Origin: Macrophomina tecta | Taxonomy: Eukaryota > Ascomycota > Dothideomycetes > Botryosphaeriales > Botryosphaeriaceae | Direction of reading: 5' to 3' | NCBI GenBank assembly: GCA_024180945.1 | Contig: JAKSGN010000036.1 | Span: forward strand, 434,001 to 498,000 | Length of the DNA: 64,000 bases | In this document: positions 9,977 to 23,250 of the stretch, one piece after another | Position numbering within the stretch: the stretch's first letter is position 1 | Layout: each line of letters starts with the position of its first letter | Translations under genes and position numbers: made by a program | Notes under the pieces: generated by a model | Databases searched by the model: none | The model's input: only the letters and a program-made list of their open reading frames with translations | Told to the model about the DNA's origin: nothing

Positions 9977-11515
9977 ATGGTGCACGTCGTTCCCAGCACG
10001 ATATTTCCCCAGAACTACCAGATGAGCGCGTGGAATTACGACCACACGCGATTCGAGGCCGACGTGTATGAGCTCGAGGTCATCGGGCAGCTGCCCGCGG
10101 ATCTTCACGGCGCCTTCTACCGAGTCCAGCCCGACCACGCGTTTCCCCCCCTCTTCGGCGAGGACGAGGTCCCGCTGAACGGCGATGGCAATGTCTGCTG
10201 CTTCTACTTCAAGGACGGCCATGTCGACTTCAAGAACCGCTACGTCCGCACGCCAAAGTTCTTGGCCGAGCGGGCTGCACGACGCGCCCTGTTTGGCCGC
10301 TACCGCAACAAGTACACTGACGACCCTCGCGTGCGCAACGTTCTCACCCGGACCACGGCCAACACCCATGTCATCTACCACGCGAAGAAGATCATGGCTC
10401 TCAAGGAGGATGCTCCTCCGTTTGAAATCGACGCCACCACTCTGGACACCGTCGGCATGGTCAACTACCACGGCACCTTCCGCTGCCCGACCCACACTGC
10501 CCATCCGAAAGCCGACTCGGAAACCGGCGAGCTCGTAGCGTTCGGCTACGAAGCCAAAGGCGACGCGTCGCCCGACATCTGCTCCTTCACTGTCGACAAG
10601 AACGGCTTCGTCACCGAGGAAGTGTGGTTCAAGGCGCCGTGGGCGTGCATGATCCACGACTTCTGGGTCACCAAGAACTTCGTCATCTTCCCCGTCAACG
10701 GGCTCAAGGCCAGCCTCGAGCAGATGCAGAAGGGCGGCGAGCACTTCTACTGGGACGAGAGCCTCGACCACCAGCTGCTGGGCGTCGTGCCGCGGCGCGG
10801 GGCCACGCCCTCGGACGTCAAGTGGTTCAAGACGCCGCAGGGCTGCTACTCGCACACGATCAACGCCTACGAAGAAGGCGGCCAGCTGGTCCTCGACGCC
10901 AACGTCTGGACCGACTGCGTCTTCCCCTTCTTCCCCAACAGCAAGGGCAACAAGTTCTTCTACGACCCCGCCACGCTGCGCTCGCCCGTCCTGCGCTACC
11001 GCTTCGACCCGAACGGCAGCACCGACGCGCTCGTCACGCCCGAGCGCGTCGTCCAGGAAGGCGTCAACGAGTTCGGCCGCATCGACGACCGGCTGACGGG
11101 CAAGAAGTACGCGCGCTACTGGATCCTGACCGTCGACCCGACCAAGAAGGTCTACGACAACGGCACCGCCGCCCAGGCCGGCTTCAACACGCTCGTCTGC
11201 CACAACATCGAGACCGGCGAGACGCAGTCGTACTACCACGGCGACGACGTCACCTTCCAGGAGCCCGTCTTCGTGCCGCGCACCGACGACGCGCCGCCCG
11301 AGGACGGCTACGTCGTCGTGCTCGCCGACCTGTACCGCGAGCGCAGGAGCCATCTGCTGCTGTTCGAGGCGCGTGAGATCGACAAGGGTCCTATTGCTGA
11401 GGTCAAGCTGCCGCTCAAGCTGTTGGATGGGCTGCATGGGAGCTGGGTGGATGGCAAGGATGTGGATCTGGCTAGTCGGGCGAGGTCTCTGGCTCAGGGC
11501 ACGAGCAACTTGTAG
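9977..11515 (+). CDS. Carotenoid oxygenase family protein, lignostilbene/stilbene dioxygenase-like
   Basis: This is an uninterrupted 512-aa reading frame. The ATG at 9977 has a strong context (gcgaccATGg), and the longer upstream frame lacks an ATG. The four iron-binding histidines of the family are identifiable: His176 in TAHPK, His227 in MIHDF, His293 in YSHTINAYEE and His487 in LHGSW. DLHGAFYRVQPDHAFPP and LNGDGNV are the N-terminal family motifs. The enzyme is a non-heme Fe(II) seven-bladed propeller that cleaves a C=C bond with O2. The sequence style (short, FYRVQPDHAFPP, no plastid or membrane helix) is closest in my judgement to fungal resveratrol- or stilbene-cleaving CAO-1-type enzymes rather than retinal-forming ones. 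A lack of introns is unusual beside intron-rich neighbours. Confidence 0.9.
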   Translation: MVHVVPSTIFPQNYQMSAWNYDHTRFEADVYELEVIGQLPADLHGAFYRVQPDHAFPPLFGEDEVPLNGDGNVCCFYFKDGHVDFKNRYVRTPKFLAERAARRALFGRYRNKYTDDPRVRNVLTRTTANTHVIYHAKKIMALKEDAPPFEIDATTLDTVGMVNYHGTFRCPTHTAHPKADSETGELVAFGYEAKGDASPDICSFTVDKNGFVTEEVWFKAPWACMIHDFWVTKNFVIFPVNGLKASLEQMQKGGEHFYWDESLDHQLLGVVPRRGATPSDVKWFKTPQGCYSHTINAYEEGGQLVLDANVWTDCVFPFFPNSKGNKFFYDPATLRSPVLRYRFDPNGSTDALVTPERVVQEGVNEFGRIDDRLTGKKYARYWILTVDPTKKVYDNGTAAQAGFNTLVCHNIETGETQSYYHGDDVTFQEPVFVPRTDDAPPEDGYVVVLADLYRERRSHLLLFEAREIDKGPIAEVKLPLKLLDGLHGSWVDGKDVDLASRARSLAQGTSNL

Positions 11516-12083
11516 GAAACAGGGTCAGAGCCATGTGCCGCCGTTGTTGCTGTATCGATTCTTGGAATAATTGCTACTTTCTGTGCTTGGGCACGCGCTA
11601 TCTCCGTGCCAAGTATTGCATGTGAAATCGCCTCGCCCACCAACTGTCTGCAGCATTGGGTAGGTGCGTGATGTATATATGTCGTAATAGAAAACCCAGC
11701 TTGTTTGAAGGTGGATAAACTGCATAGTGAATGCCTTTCGTCAATCAGTGACAAACGCACAGAGTTTGCAGTGATCAACCAAGGTTTTGAAGACCCTTGC
11801 ATGTTTTCTTTTTTTTTAAAAAAAAAAAAAATTTGCAAGTCTACTCAGACACTTCTCCTCACACTTTTCCTTACGCTATATTCTTGGAGGAAAGTACAAT
11901 AATGGTTAGAAGAAGATCCAAACAGGCCCGGAGGCCATTAATCTAGTCTCGCGTTAGGTGCAGCGGGTTCAGCAGCAATTGGAATTTATCTAGCTTGCGC
12001 ATTTCTATAATTGTCGTATAAATGAGCACCAAACCAAAAGCGCAGTGACTTTCGAGTCTCTCAGTCAATGAGGTCGGAGATAA
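11516..12083. other. Spacer between converging carotenoid oxygenase and P450 genes
   Basis: The two flanking genes converge here. The stretch holds a T/A homopolymer run near 11808-11831 and otherwise nothing I recognise. It probably contains both 3' untranslated regions. Confidence 0.45.
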
Positions 12084-13857
12084 TCAATCACCCAATGCCG
12101 TTGACGCGCATTCCCGCCGAATCAAGGCTTCATGAGCGGGGCTCCTCGGTGTGACCTTGACCTCATATGGCTTCTCTACGCCTATGGAGAACGGCTTCCC
12201 CACAGGAATGGGGTGTCCGGGCACAGTGTGAAAATCGAAGCAATAGATTAGGCGCGAAATACCGAGGAAGAGGCTCGTAGCAGCAACATGGTGTCCGGGA
12301 CACACACGACGGCCTGAACAGGTCACAGATGGATTAGCCACGTTTACACCAGACGGGAAAGCAAGCCAACCCACCGGCACCAAAGCCAAAATGCCCTTTG
12401 GTAGGCTTGTCGAGATCCTCGTTCAGAAACCTTTCAGGCCAGAACCTCTCCGGTTGATCATATACCTTCGGATCGTTGTGAATGCCCCAGTGATTCCAGG
12501 AAAAGATGGTGCCGGCAGGGAAGCGGTAGCCCTCAAATTCGTCATCCTGTGTCAAGGAGTGGGCAATGTCGCCGAATGATGGACTGGCGAAGATGTTAGT
12601 TTCCTATTGAGGAATCAAAGCGTCCACCCAGGATACCTACTTCCACCTTACGGCTTCCTTCGCTGCAGCCTTAACGAGCGGCATTCTTGGGGCATCGCCA
12701 GCAACCGGCAATCTCTCGGCATTGGCGCCGCAAACCTCGTCTATTTGCTTCCGTGCGCGCTCCACCCAGTCGGGGAAAAGGGCTGCTGCGGCGAGGATCT
12801 GGCTGAGAGAAACCCGGGTGGTGTCTGATCCGGCTTCTATCACAGAGCCAGCGAGAAAGATCATCGTATCCCAATCAATCCTCTTGTCCCTCTCGAGCTT
12901 CAAAAATTCTGAGACGAAACAGGCCTGCGCCTTGCCCTGACGTTGCCGCTGTTCCAGGCCTTCAAATTCTTGCCTGAAGTTCCTGTCGTGGGTTTAAATC
13001 AGTCCTGCCAATGGACACGAGAAACAAGTATGCTTACTTCAGGGTTTGTTCATACTGCGCATCGCCCCACCATCTCCAAGGCTGGATCGACTTGGGAAGA
13101 GGGATCCTCCCTAGAAACGGGAATGCATCAATCAGATTGGATCCCGGTTCAAATACTTTAGTCAACTCGTCATTGGCTTGAACGATTCTTGCAACATTCT
13201 CGTCATTGAGCTTTGTTCGCCGCCCGAATACCACACTCATGATGACAGAGCTGCTATATCGCGCATTGCTTAAATGCCATTTGTCTGGCTGGGTGAGATA
13301 TTCATAGAGTAGAGCACGAGACTCAGTGTCCTGGGATGGGGCGAACATCTCTTTCTTGGCGGGACCGAGGACCTCGTGCACCACCTTGCGCTCCCATTTC
13401 CAAAGATCTCCGTACGGCATGAAAACGATCCTCTTTCCGCCAGAGAGGATTTCGCCAGCCATTGGGAGGTTTGCTCTTGAGTTGTACAAGCCTCCGCGCT
13501 TCTCCATGAGCTCGTTGACCACCCGCGGCGAGTTCAAGAGAACCCAGTTGTTCGAGCCGAGTTTGAGCGTACACCTAGGCGCGCACGTGGTCAGCTGAAG
13601 GCTCAGGATCACCATGGAGCGTGGCAATACATCTCGCCATGTTGCTTCGCAAGATCCGCGAAATAAAGCCGTTGCTCAGCTGGGTGCTTTGGGACTTGCA
13701 GCAAGTTTCCCAAAAAAGGTATCCTTCCTGGTACGGGAGCGGGGAACCGATATTTGGTGTTGAGGCGTATGCTGTCAAATATCCGGTAAAGCACCCAGAG
13801 CACCACGATGCCGCATGCGAGCGGGAGTCGAATTGATGTTTCTGCTGTTTCTGCCAT
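12084..13857 (-). CDS. Cytochrome P450 (OrdA-like heme motif)
   Basis: Exons in transcript order are 13857-13631, 13574-13038, 12982-12641, 12583-12375 and 12313-12084, giving 514 aa with consistent phases. An N-terminal membrane anchor (LACGIVVLWVLYRIF) precedes a proline hinge (FPAPVPGRIPFLGN). The I-helix has AGSDTT, the K-helix has KEAVRW, the PERF region reads FWPERFLNEDL, and the heme loop is FGFGAGRRVCPGHHVA with the axial Cys. This is a microsomal monooxygenase that probably oxidises a cluster intermediate. The style resembles the O-methylsterigmatocystin-oxidoreductase-like P450s common in fungal clusters. The K-helix reads EAVRW, so the ExxR pair is kept. The substrate cannot be told from the sequence. 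Confidence 0.9.
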
Positions 13858-14424
13858 AGCATCTAACGCGGCGGGTCAAATTAAACTCTCTAGAACTATG
13901 ATAGTTGTGTCAGTGGGCTTGCTAGCTTGACTCCAATTTAGTATGTGCGCGAAGATCCACAGCTCTCAACTGTAACATGTCTCGGCCGAAAGTGTCTAGA
14001 TAAGGTTACGGTGGCGGGCCTGGCGGTGGGCAACAACAATAGTGGGGACCCCGCCTCCCCACCCATTCGTATATCCCTCGATCGCAGCTCGGACTTCCAG
14101 GACCAATCGTGGCCGTGCTAATGAAAGTGGATCTTTCCTATCGCGATCTCACTGTGTGACCCGCTGCCATGCGTCGCTTTTGGGTCGAGATATAGTAGTA
14201 TGTAGCTTTCATTGTGCGAAGTCAGCGTGTACTCGCTGCTGGCCTTCACTCGTCTAAGGTACTATCGTGATATTGAGGCAGACATCTTTGTTCAATCCGA
14301 ACATCAAGTGCTTTATATTTGGTGCCAACGAGGTTGAGGTGTTGCGTAAGTCGTCAAGGGGGTTTAAATCCCTGGCTTCATTACTTCAAACCGATCATAC
14401 TTTGGCAGAACAATCTTTCAAACC

Positions 14425-14880
14425 ATGACCGTCAAAGAAGGAAGTCTCGCAGGGAAATTCGCCCTAGTCAGCGGGTCCTCGCTCGGCCTCGGCGCAGCTA
14501 TTGCCAGGGAGCTCTTCAGACGTGGAGCATCCGTCGCCATCAATTACCCGTACCCGAGCGAGGAAGCAAACGTCGTGAAAGTACTGTAAGACCTCAGCGC
14601 CCCGAACCAGTTGTCGGTCGCCTTCGAAGCAGACCTATCAACCGAAGACGGGCCACGTATTTTGGCTGATGCAGCAGGCCAGACCCTCGGCCAAATCGAC
14701 ATCCTGGTCAACTGCGTCGGCATCAATCGACCTATGAGCCTGGACGACCCGGACGAGGAGAAGGTCAAAGCCACTTGGAACAGTATAATCAACCTCAACG
14801 CCAGAGGCACTTTCTTCCTCACTCGAGCTGCACCGACTGAAACCCAACGCGGTCGGACCGTTGTAGCAACGACGACACAA
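14425..14880 (+). pseudogene. Broken short-chain dehydrogenase/reductase
   Basis: The frame from ATG 14425 starts as a normal Rossmann SDR: GKFALVSGSSLGLGAAIA has the GxxxGxG cofactor loop, followed by GASVAINYPYPSEEA. Codon 55 (14587-14589) is TAA. The same frame then resumes convincing SDR sequence: FEADLSTEDGP, then GQIDILVNCVGINRP and NLNARGTFFLTRA. After about 14845 homology is lost, and neither the catalytic YxxxK nor a substrate-binding C-terminus is present. The apparent 12-nt GTAAGA...CAG around the stop is far too short to be an intron. I read this as a decayed cluster reductase with a nonsense codon and a missing 3' half. Confidence 0.75.
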
Positions 14881-15045
14881 AATGCATCTAGGAAACATTA
14901 TCAAAGTATGTCTCATGCAGCTGACAACCTTATGTACTTTTCCAAATATAGACTGATATAAGTATAAATAATGATAAAGCCAGCATTGCCGTTCCGTGCT
15001 GATAAAAATCTGACGGACATTGAAAACCCATAGAAATGGAGCTGT

Positions 15046-16922
15046 CTACGTAGTGCATCGCAACTTTACCTGAACATTGTATTTGATATAGACGAACCAA
15101 GCACAATACTTGTCCATCGGGCTATTCCCATTCTCAAACTCGAAGTCAAAATTGCGGACAATCTGAGGGACAAGCTTGGTCATTTCAAGGAGGCTAATGT
15201 TCTTGCCAATGCACGCCCTCGATCCGCCTCCGAACTATTCAAAAATGATTCAGTACATTGGTCTCTAAGCGCGAAATTGTTTACCTACGGCGAACATCAT
15301 GGCATCCTTCAAGTCACCCTCTTGTTTCGGTTCAAGCCAGCGTTCGGGCACGAAAGAGTCGGCATCCGGTCCATAGATGGACTTATTGTAATGCAGCGAC
15401 CAAGCGTTTGCTCCTACGTCTGTCTGCACTGGTCTTTAGCAATTTGTGGGCGAAATTTCTTAGATATTTCCGTGCTTACCCCTTCTGGGAAATAGTATCC
15501 TGCAAGGTTGACACCTCCCTTTGGCACCTTTCGAGCGAGCATCGTTCCAACAGCCGGGTGCATGCGGAGGGCTTCCTTGATCACGGCTTGCAAATACGGC
15601 ATGTCCTGGGCCTCTTGGAAAGAGACCGGGTCTGAGATCCGGCCACTGGCAGCCATGGTGTCTATCTCGTCACGGAGTTTATTGAGCTTTTCCGGGTTGT
15701 TGTACAGATAGTACAACGTCGCACTCAATGTGATTGCGGTGGTATCGGATCCGGCTCCAAGGTTACTACCGCATGAGTCCAGCATATGAGGCATTGTCAC
15801 TCGATTCTGGTCTTGCATCTTGATTAGTTTGTTGAGGAAGCTGTCGTAAGCCTTTTGCGTATTGGGTTTGGCGTTGGCTTCGCGGTGTCTGTTTATCTGG
15901 CCTTGGATGAAGTTTATCAACACCTTCTCTCCACCACTTTTGCCCATTAGGTACTGGAGCCGCGTGATCCAAGGGTGAAGGTCTGGTAGTAATCCGCAAT
16001 GAGCCAAGTAATTGTTGGCTGCGTGAATGTCGCGCACCATGCCAGTGTCGTCGCGTTCATTCTCCATCATGCCAAATGGTTGATTAAACTGCTTTCTTTT
16101 TTAGCCCCCCGCATAACATCCGATCTCAAAGAGCCTTACAGTAATCATGCCAATAACATCGAAAGCGTAGTACTGCATAAAAGTGGGCAAGGACCTCAAT
16201 GTTCCCTCGGCGGCAAATTGGCGCAACTTCTGTAAACAGACTTTTGTCATCTCATTGACAGCGTCTTCGTATGAAACCATTGTCGACATGCTGTAAAGAC
16301 TGGCAACTTTCCTACGCCGCTCCTTGTGCATGTTGGCGTCTCTGATTGTAAAAATATTGCGTTGGTCGGGATTGGGGCTGCTCAGCGGCTCGTAGTATTC
16401 GGTTTTGAAAAACTTGCCGCCCAAATCGTAGATAGTTTTGACATCCGCAGTCTCGGAAAAGCTGTAGCGGTTCGGGCCGAGGCGGACGACTGGGCCTGGT
16501 ACATGCACACAGATAAGCTATTTTTCGTGCAGACGCACGAGTCGGATCGACCAACCATGTTTTTTATGCAGCCGAATATACTCAAAATTGGAATCCCCGC
16601 GAAGAAGGAGACGGAATTCAAACCACCGTGTTACTCTGGCCCAGAAAGGGCCAGGCACCTTCCTCGTAGGGGAAATAAGGAGCCCATAAAGAAATGGAAG
16701 AAACCAATACGCAACAATAACAGCTCCAAGGATAGGTAGGAGCCTAGAGTAAGACTGCATTGAAAGCTTTTTGATCCAATTTGGAACAGGTATACTGCTG
16801 AAATGGTGTGGACTGAAGCTGTGGTCCTCTATAATGGACTTGATGTTCGCCATAGTGTCGTTGAGGGAGAAGGTAACGAAGTTTGTTCTGCTAGCAGGGT
16901 GATCCTCCATGGTGTGCTCCAT
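15046..16922 (-). CDS. Cytochrome P450 (pisatin-demethylase-like)
   Basis: Exons in transcript order are 16922-16556, 16495-16140, 16088-15480, 15423-15289 and 15234-15046, giving 551 aa. All phases close, and the splice choices restore every core motif. A long N-terminal extension precedes a hydrophobic anchor (LLPILGAVIVAYWFLPF) and KVPGPFWARVTRW. Then come HGPVVRLGPNRYSF, the I-helix AGSDTT, KEALRMHP (ExxR), FVPERWLEP and the heme loop FGGGSRACIGKNIS. It is clearly a different P450 family from the 12.1-13.9 kb gene. Membrane-bound monooxygenation of a small molecule is the family role. Its position at the right flank of the run of metabolic genes makes it a likely second oxidative tailoring enzyme. 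Two in-frame ATGs downstream of 16922 are possible alternative starts. Confidence 0.88.
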
Positions 16923-19900
16923 TTGACGCAGAAAAAAACTGTGCTGAGGAACTTAACATGATCACGAGGTATAAGTAAATAAGATGCGGCGGTCTGCCGT
17001 ACATCGGGTGTCATCTTGTTCGCTACCCACCCTAGAGCGGGGATTCCTTTGGCGATTCGCCAGACACCGTAGCCACTCATCGCTCCCCACCACCCCAGAC
17101 GGAGGCCGGACCCACCAGGAATTGCTTATATACCGCTTGTTCCGGATAAACTACGCTTGGTTCGGCATAGTTGCAAATAAGTCCGTGGGATGGGTTCATC
17201 AAGCTGTCGGTCAAGACTTTGAATTCATTGACGAAGAGCCAATCAGTCACCTCATGGATTCAATAATATGCTATCAGTAACCTTCGCGCATGCACTCTAG
17301 TTTTTCTTGCACTCAAATCTTCTCTTACCCATACTATGCTAGTGTGGGGCGGCTGGTGGGCCAGGGCTCCTGAGTGCCTCAAGTGACACGGCGCCACCGA
17401 GCACACGCCGTGCAACAAGAGCGGGGAAATGCGGGGATTTGCTCGATATGGAGCACATCTCCCCCTTCTATGGGATGCATGGGTTCGAATATGTTATTGA
17501 AGTACCATCGCAGGCCACGCTACTCCCCTCGTCGCCAAATTCCCGCAATCCCCAAGAATCTCCGCCTTATTGCCGACCGCAAAAGCCCTCTTCATTCTCC
17601 GAGAATGTTACATTCTACAAAACGGAAATAGCCACCTCAAAGCGCATGCATCCAAACTTCAAGAGATAATCGAGTTCACGTACATGGATACATCGACCCT
17701 CATCGCCGCAGGCGAGTGTCATTCGGACGCACCTTAGAACGGAAGGGAGCACGTCATCCAGCTCAGCCGAACAGACAACGTCCTCTTCGATTCCGCCTGC
17801 ATGGGCACACTCCAGAGCACAATGAGCTCAGGGTTCAAGGGAGGGGATTTCATGGACATTGGAAGGGGAGGCGTCTCAAATTAGTATTGGAAGCAGGAAG
17901 AGCGATGGTGGAAGTACGCATGTCTATGGGGCCACACCGGTGCTCCGTCGTTGGATCCTGTGCTGAGGCGCTGATAGTGCGCCAAGCACCCGAAAGCACG
18001 ATGCAAGAACTAATTGTTCCAAGGTCCTCGATGCCCAGAAGAGAGGAGAGCGTCTGGCGTGTGAATTTGGACGAAGGGTAGGGCACCATCAAGTCAGCAG
18101 CAGCAAAGTCTGCCGAGCCAACTTCTGGGAGGACGGCCCGTCTCTGACAACGAATCGGTATAATCACTAATCACCTAGATCTTTTCTATTGAGAATCATT
18201 TCAGGATGATTATCTGAATACAGGAAATGATAATCCTGCGCACCGCACCCCCACCCTCTTTCAAAAAAATAAATTAAAAAGTGAACCGGGGGGAATTAAG
18301 AACTGCGGATGATGTAAAGCATGTGTTGAATTTGGTAAAGAATGAGATTCTTGGTGATGAGCAGGAGCAGGAGTAGGGGGAGAGGGGGGCCTCTTATACC
18401 TGCTACTGCCAAGCTACACTACTGAACCTTATACACGAAAGTTCCAACAGCATGTAAACGTGGTACTGAAATAGTCGTCGGGACGTAAAGGCTAAACATA
18501 ACTCACTGATTTTGAATCCTGACGACCGCTTCAGCTCTATTATGCGTGCGTCTCACTTCAATCGAGGCCCAAACTCCCATTAATTCCCGCATCACGGACA
18601 ATGCACTCGACGGTCTAGTGCTTCGACGTATTTATCCGTAAGGATTTATTATATACACAGAAAGAGTTTGTTAGCCACAGTGATCCTAACTGACCCAGCC
18701 AAAAGAGAGAGATTTGAATCATCGGAAGCTGCTGTTGTAACAATCCTGGGTGCTGTCATCGCGCCAATCTAGCCTTTGCACAAGACCTGGTGCCCTTTTC
18801 GCCTCCAATTGAGCCACCAACACACTCGCAACTTCTCAGTGTGCAATTATAGTTTTCCAGAATGATAACGCTAGAAACTTCCACTTCCTCTGCATCCCAT
18901 TTCCCTTTTAGCCCACCCCCCTGCCACGCTTTCCAACGATACCCAGGATGGCCGGGTCGTCGGAAACATGGCGGAGAACTACACCAACAGCATTGATGCC
19001 TCCTCCTCCGCAGACCTTGCATTCTATAACTGCTCGACACTGTTTCCATCCCTGGGTGCAGAGCAGTCCTCTAGATGCTGCAGAAGAATGAGACTCCTCA
19101 GAAACACGATCCGAAAAGATCGCCCCGGACATGCTCCCCGCCGAACTGACTTGCCTCATCATCTACCACTTCAGGAAAGTCCGGCTCTCCGTCGCATATG
19201 ATTTCTTTGCAGTTCCGCTGAGGCGGAACCTGGAAGAACTGCACCGATGCGCAGAGGACCGCGAACTTCGGCACGTATCGCGCAGGGAAGAATTTGCAGG
19301 AATATCGAGAGCTTCCTACTCTGCTTGGAGAGCCCAGAAGTGAGCCTTGGGAAATGGGGGCGCTCGATGAGAAGCCGATCTCGAGCGAAAAGCGCCAGGC
19401 GGGGCATCGCCACTGAAGGTCTAGCGCCGTACGGTTGAATCATAAGAAGAGGATCAGACGTGTGCCTATCTTGCAGCGTTTAGGAGTGCGCATAAGACAC
19501 CCAGGACAGTCAATCGTTACAATCGAGGCTAAATAGGGCAGCAGCAGCAGTGGTCACATCGTATATTAGCAGTGGGATCATACACATCGCAAAGATATCC
19601 TGCATTTCTCCGCGAAACTCTCTCCATTTCTTTAGTCTTCTCAAAAATGTGATCCGATGCTTTAAAAGCCCGGCCGCAGATGTATCTGTACGGAGAATGG
19701 ATTTCAGTGGATCGACGCTCACATTGAGAGACATCCGACATCAAGAAGCAAATTGATATATGTATATAATGAAATCCACCCTCACCCAGACAACCTGGGA
19801 CTCCTCTCCAAGATGGAACCGAAACGATAAATGAGCGACACCCAATGCACCTTCCGCAGACCCATCCAAGACACCCCATCCCCCACCCACACGCAGTATC

Positions 19901-21379
19901 AACTTCCACGACCACCTTCGCTGCGATCCGCTTCGTCAGCCAACCCACCGGCTTCATGTGTATCCAATGCCAGCAATTTGAACCACCGGTATTCTTTTGA
20001 AAAAGCATCTCAGGGCCTGGGCAGCTTGTTCGTCGTAGAAGATCTCAATTTGGCTTTGGACGGCCTAGTTACACAGGGCATTCCAGATCCATGATTTCCC
20101 AATCCGCAGTAAGCAGCCCTCGAATCGCTCGGAGCGCCGTCGCCAAAGCCAATATAGTTCGCCCCGTAACGCCCAACCCCGTCCGCAGAATGCCCCAACT
20201 CATAGTCTGTACCAGCCCTGAGCAGCGCCTCGTCGATGTTTCCCGGCGGCGCCATCCCAGGCCCTGTCAAGGAGAAAACACGATGGTTAGCCTCAGCCTG
20301 ATCGAAAGAGCGCGGGGCGCATACCGGGTCCCGCACGCCTCGAAGTTGTGTTGACACTACTCTCTAGGTCTATTCTGCGGGGACGAATTCTCTTCCGTGC
20401 TTTATCCCAAAGCACTGCATTCTCAGAGTATTAGCTGAAAACGTACGTCATACGCAGACCGTCAGGGTGCTTGAAGCGAATGGAGGAAAAACAAATACAT
20501 TTGGCAACCTTCACGACGAGATCGTATGCGTCGTACCCAAGTCTACTGGCGATTGCCTGGCAGGCGATCTCCATTAAAGAATCGACATTCGCCATATTCC
20601 AAATCGTCATTCAGAGTTTCCTAAAGTATCAGAGACAGAAACAGTCCCAACACAACCGTACGCAAATCAAAATCCTGCGAGTGTCTGACGCGAGGTCTAA
20701 ACGGATCAAAACCGACGAGAAACCTCTCTTCGGAGAGAGGGAGAGAGAGGGAAAAGAGGACTGTGATGGGCAAAAATCCAGTACCAGCGGAGTGAATCGG
20801 CCGCCTTTTTAAACCCATTCCGCCGTCTTACATGCATCTCTTGGCGCTCTCTCTGATTGGGGACAGGATCGGTGGGTGACATGGCGTGAAGGAACCCGCA
20901 GTGACACCCACCACGGCCTGGATTCACCCACCCCCTTGCTCCCCGAGCCCTGGAGAGATTCCTCACAAGGCTCTTGGAGACAAGCCCTAGCCGGTGAGCC
21001 TAGTTCGGACGCCATGACTGCCATTGAGCCCATGCGAATCCTTTCGCCGCCCTTGGGCCAAGTGGGTGATGGGTGCCGCGAGATGCGGGGTTGCTTGCGC
21101 GTCAGCCTCGCGAGCACGCGCAGAGACGCGTCTAGAAGGTGCCATGACAGCGCGTCTTTCACGTGCTCAGGAAGACGATCAAGTGCCAATCAATGCCAAA
21201 AGAGAAACCGGAAAAGAAAATGTACCCATCAATTATTCCCATATCTACCCGACATATTTCGCCATTCCTATGCAGATATCTTGCACAATATCGGTATATC
21301 ATTCACAATCCTCATGATCCCCACACTCAATATGGCTCATACGATCCCCTTATCTTCCTTATTACTTTCCTCTAGCCAC
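16923..21379. other. Gene-poor stretch of about 4.4 kb
   Basis: Only short, mutually overlapping frames are seen, with no domain, no coherent splice series and no RNA gene I can support. An imperfect inverted repeat lies at about 18202-18238. This spacer separates the metabolic cluster from the housekeeping block and is a natural right border for the cluster. Confidence 0.5.

Positions 21380-23250
<1,871 letters not shown>

Noticed and set aside
9959..11437. 492-codon frame antisense to the carotenoid oxygenase
   Set aside because: Its Val/Asp/Arg-rich repetitive composition is expected from GC3-biased codons on the other strand, and the sense strand has all four iron-binding histidines.
14341..14380. 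tRNA-like B-box sequence (GGGTTTAAATCCC)
   Set aside because: No A-box, anticodon arm or pairing acceptor stem could be drawn around it.
14587..14598. GTAAGA...CAG reading as an intron that would rescue the SDR
   Set aside because: At 12 nt it is far below the minimum spliceosomal intron length, and the downstream catalytic motif is missing in any case.
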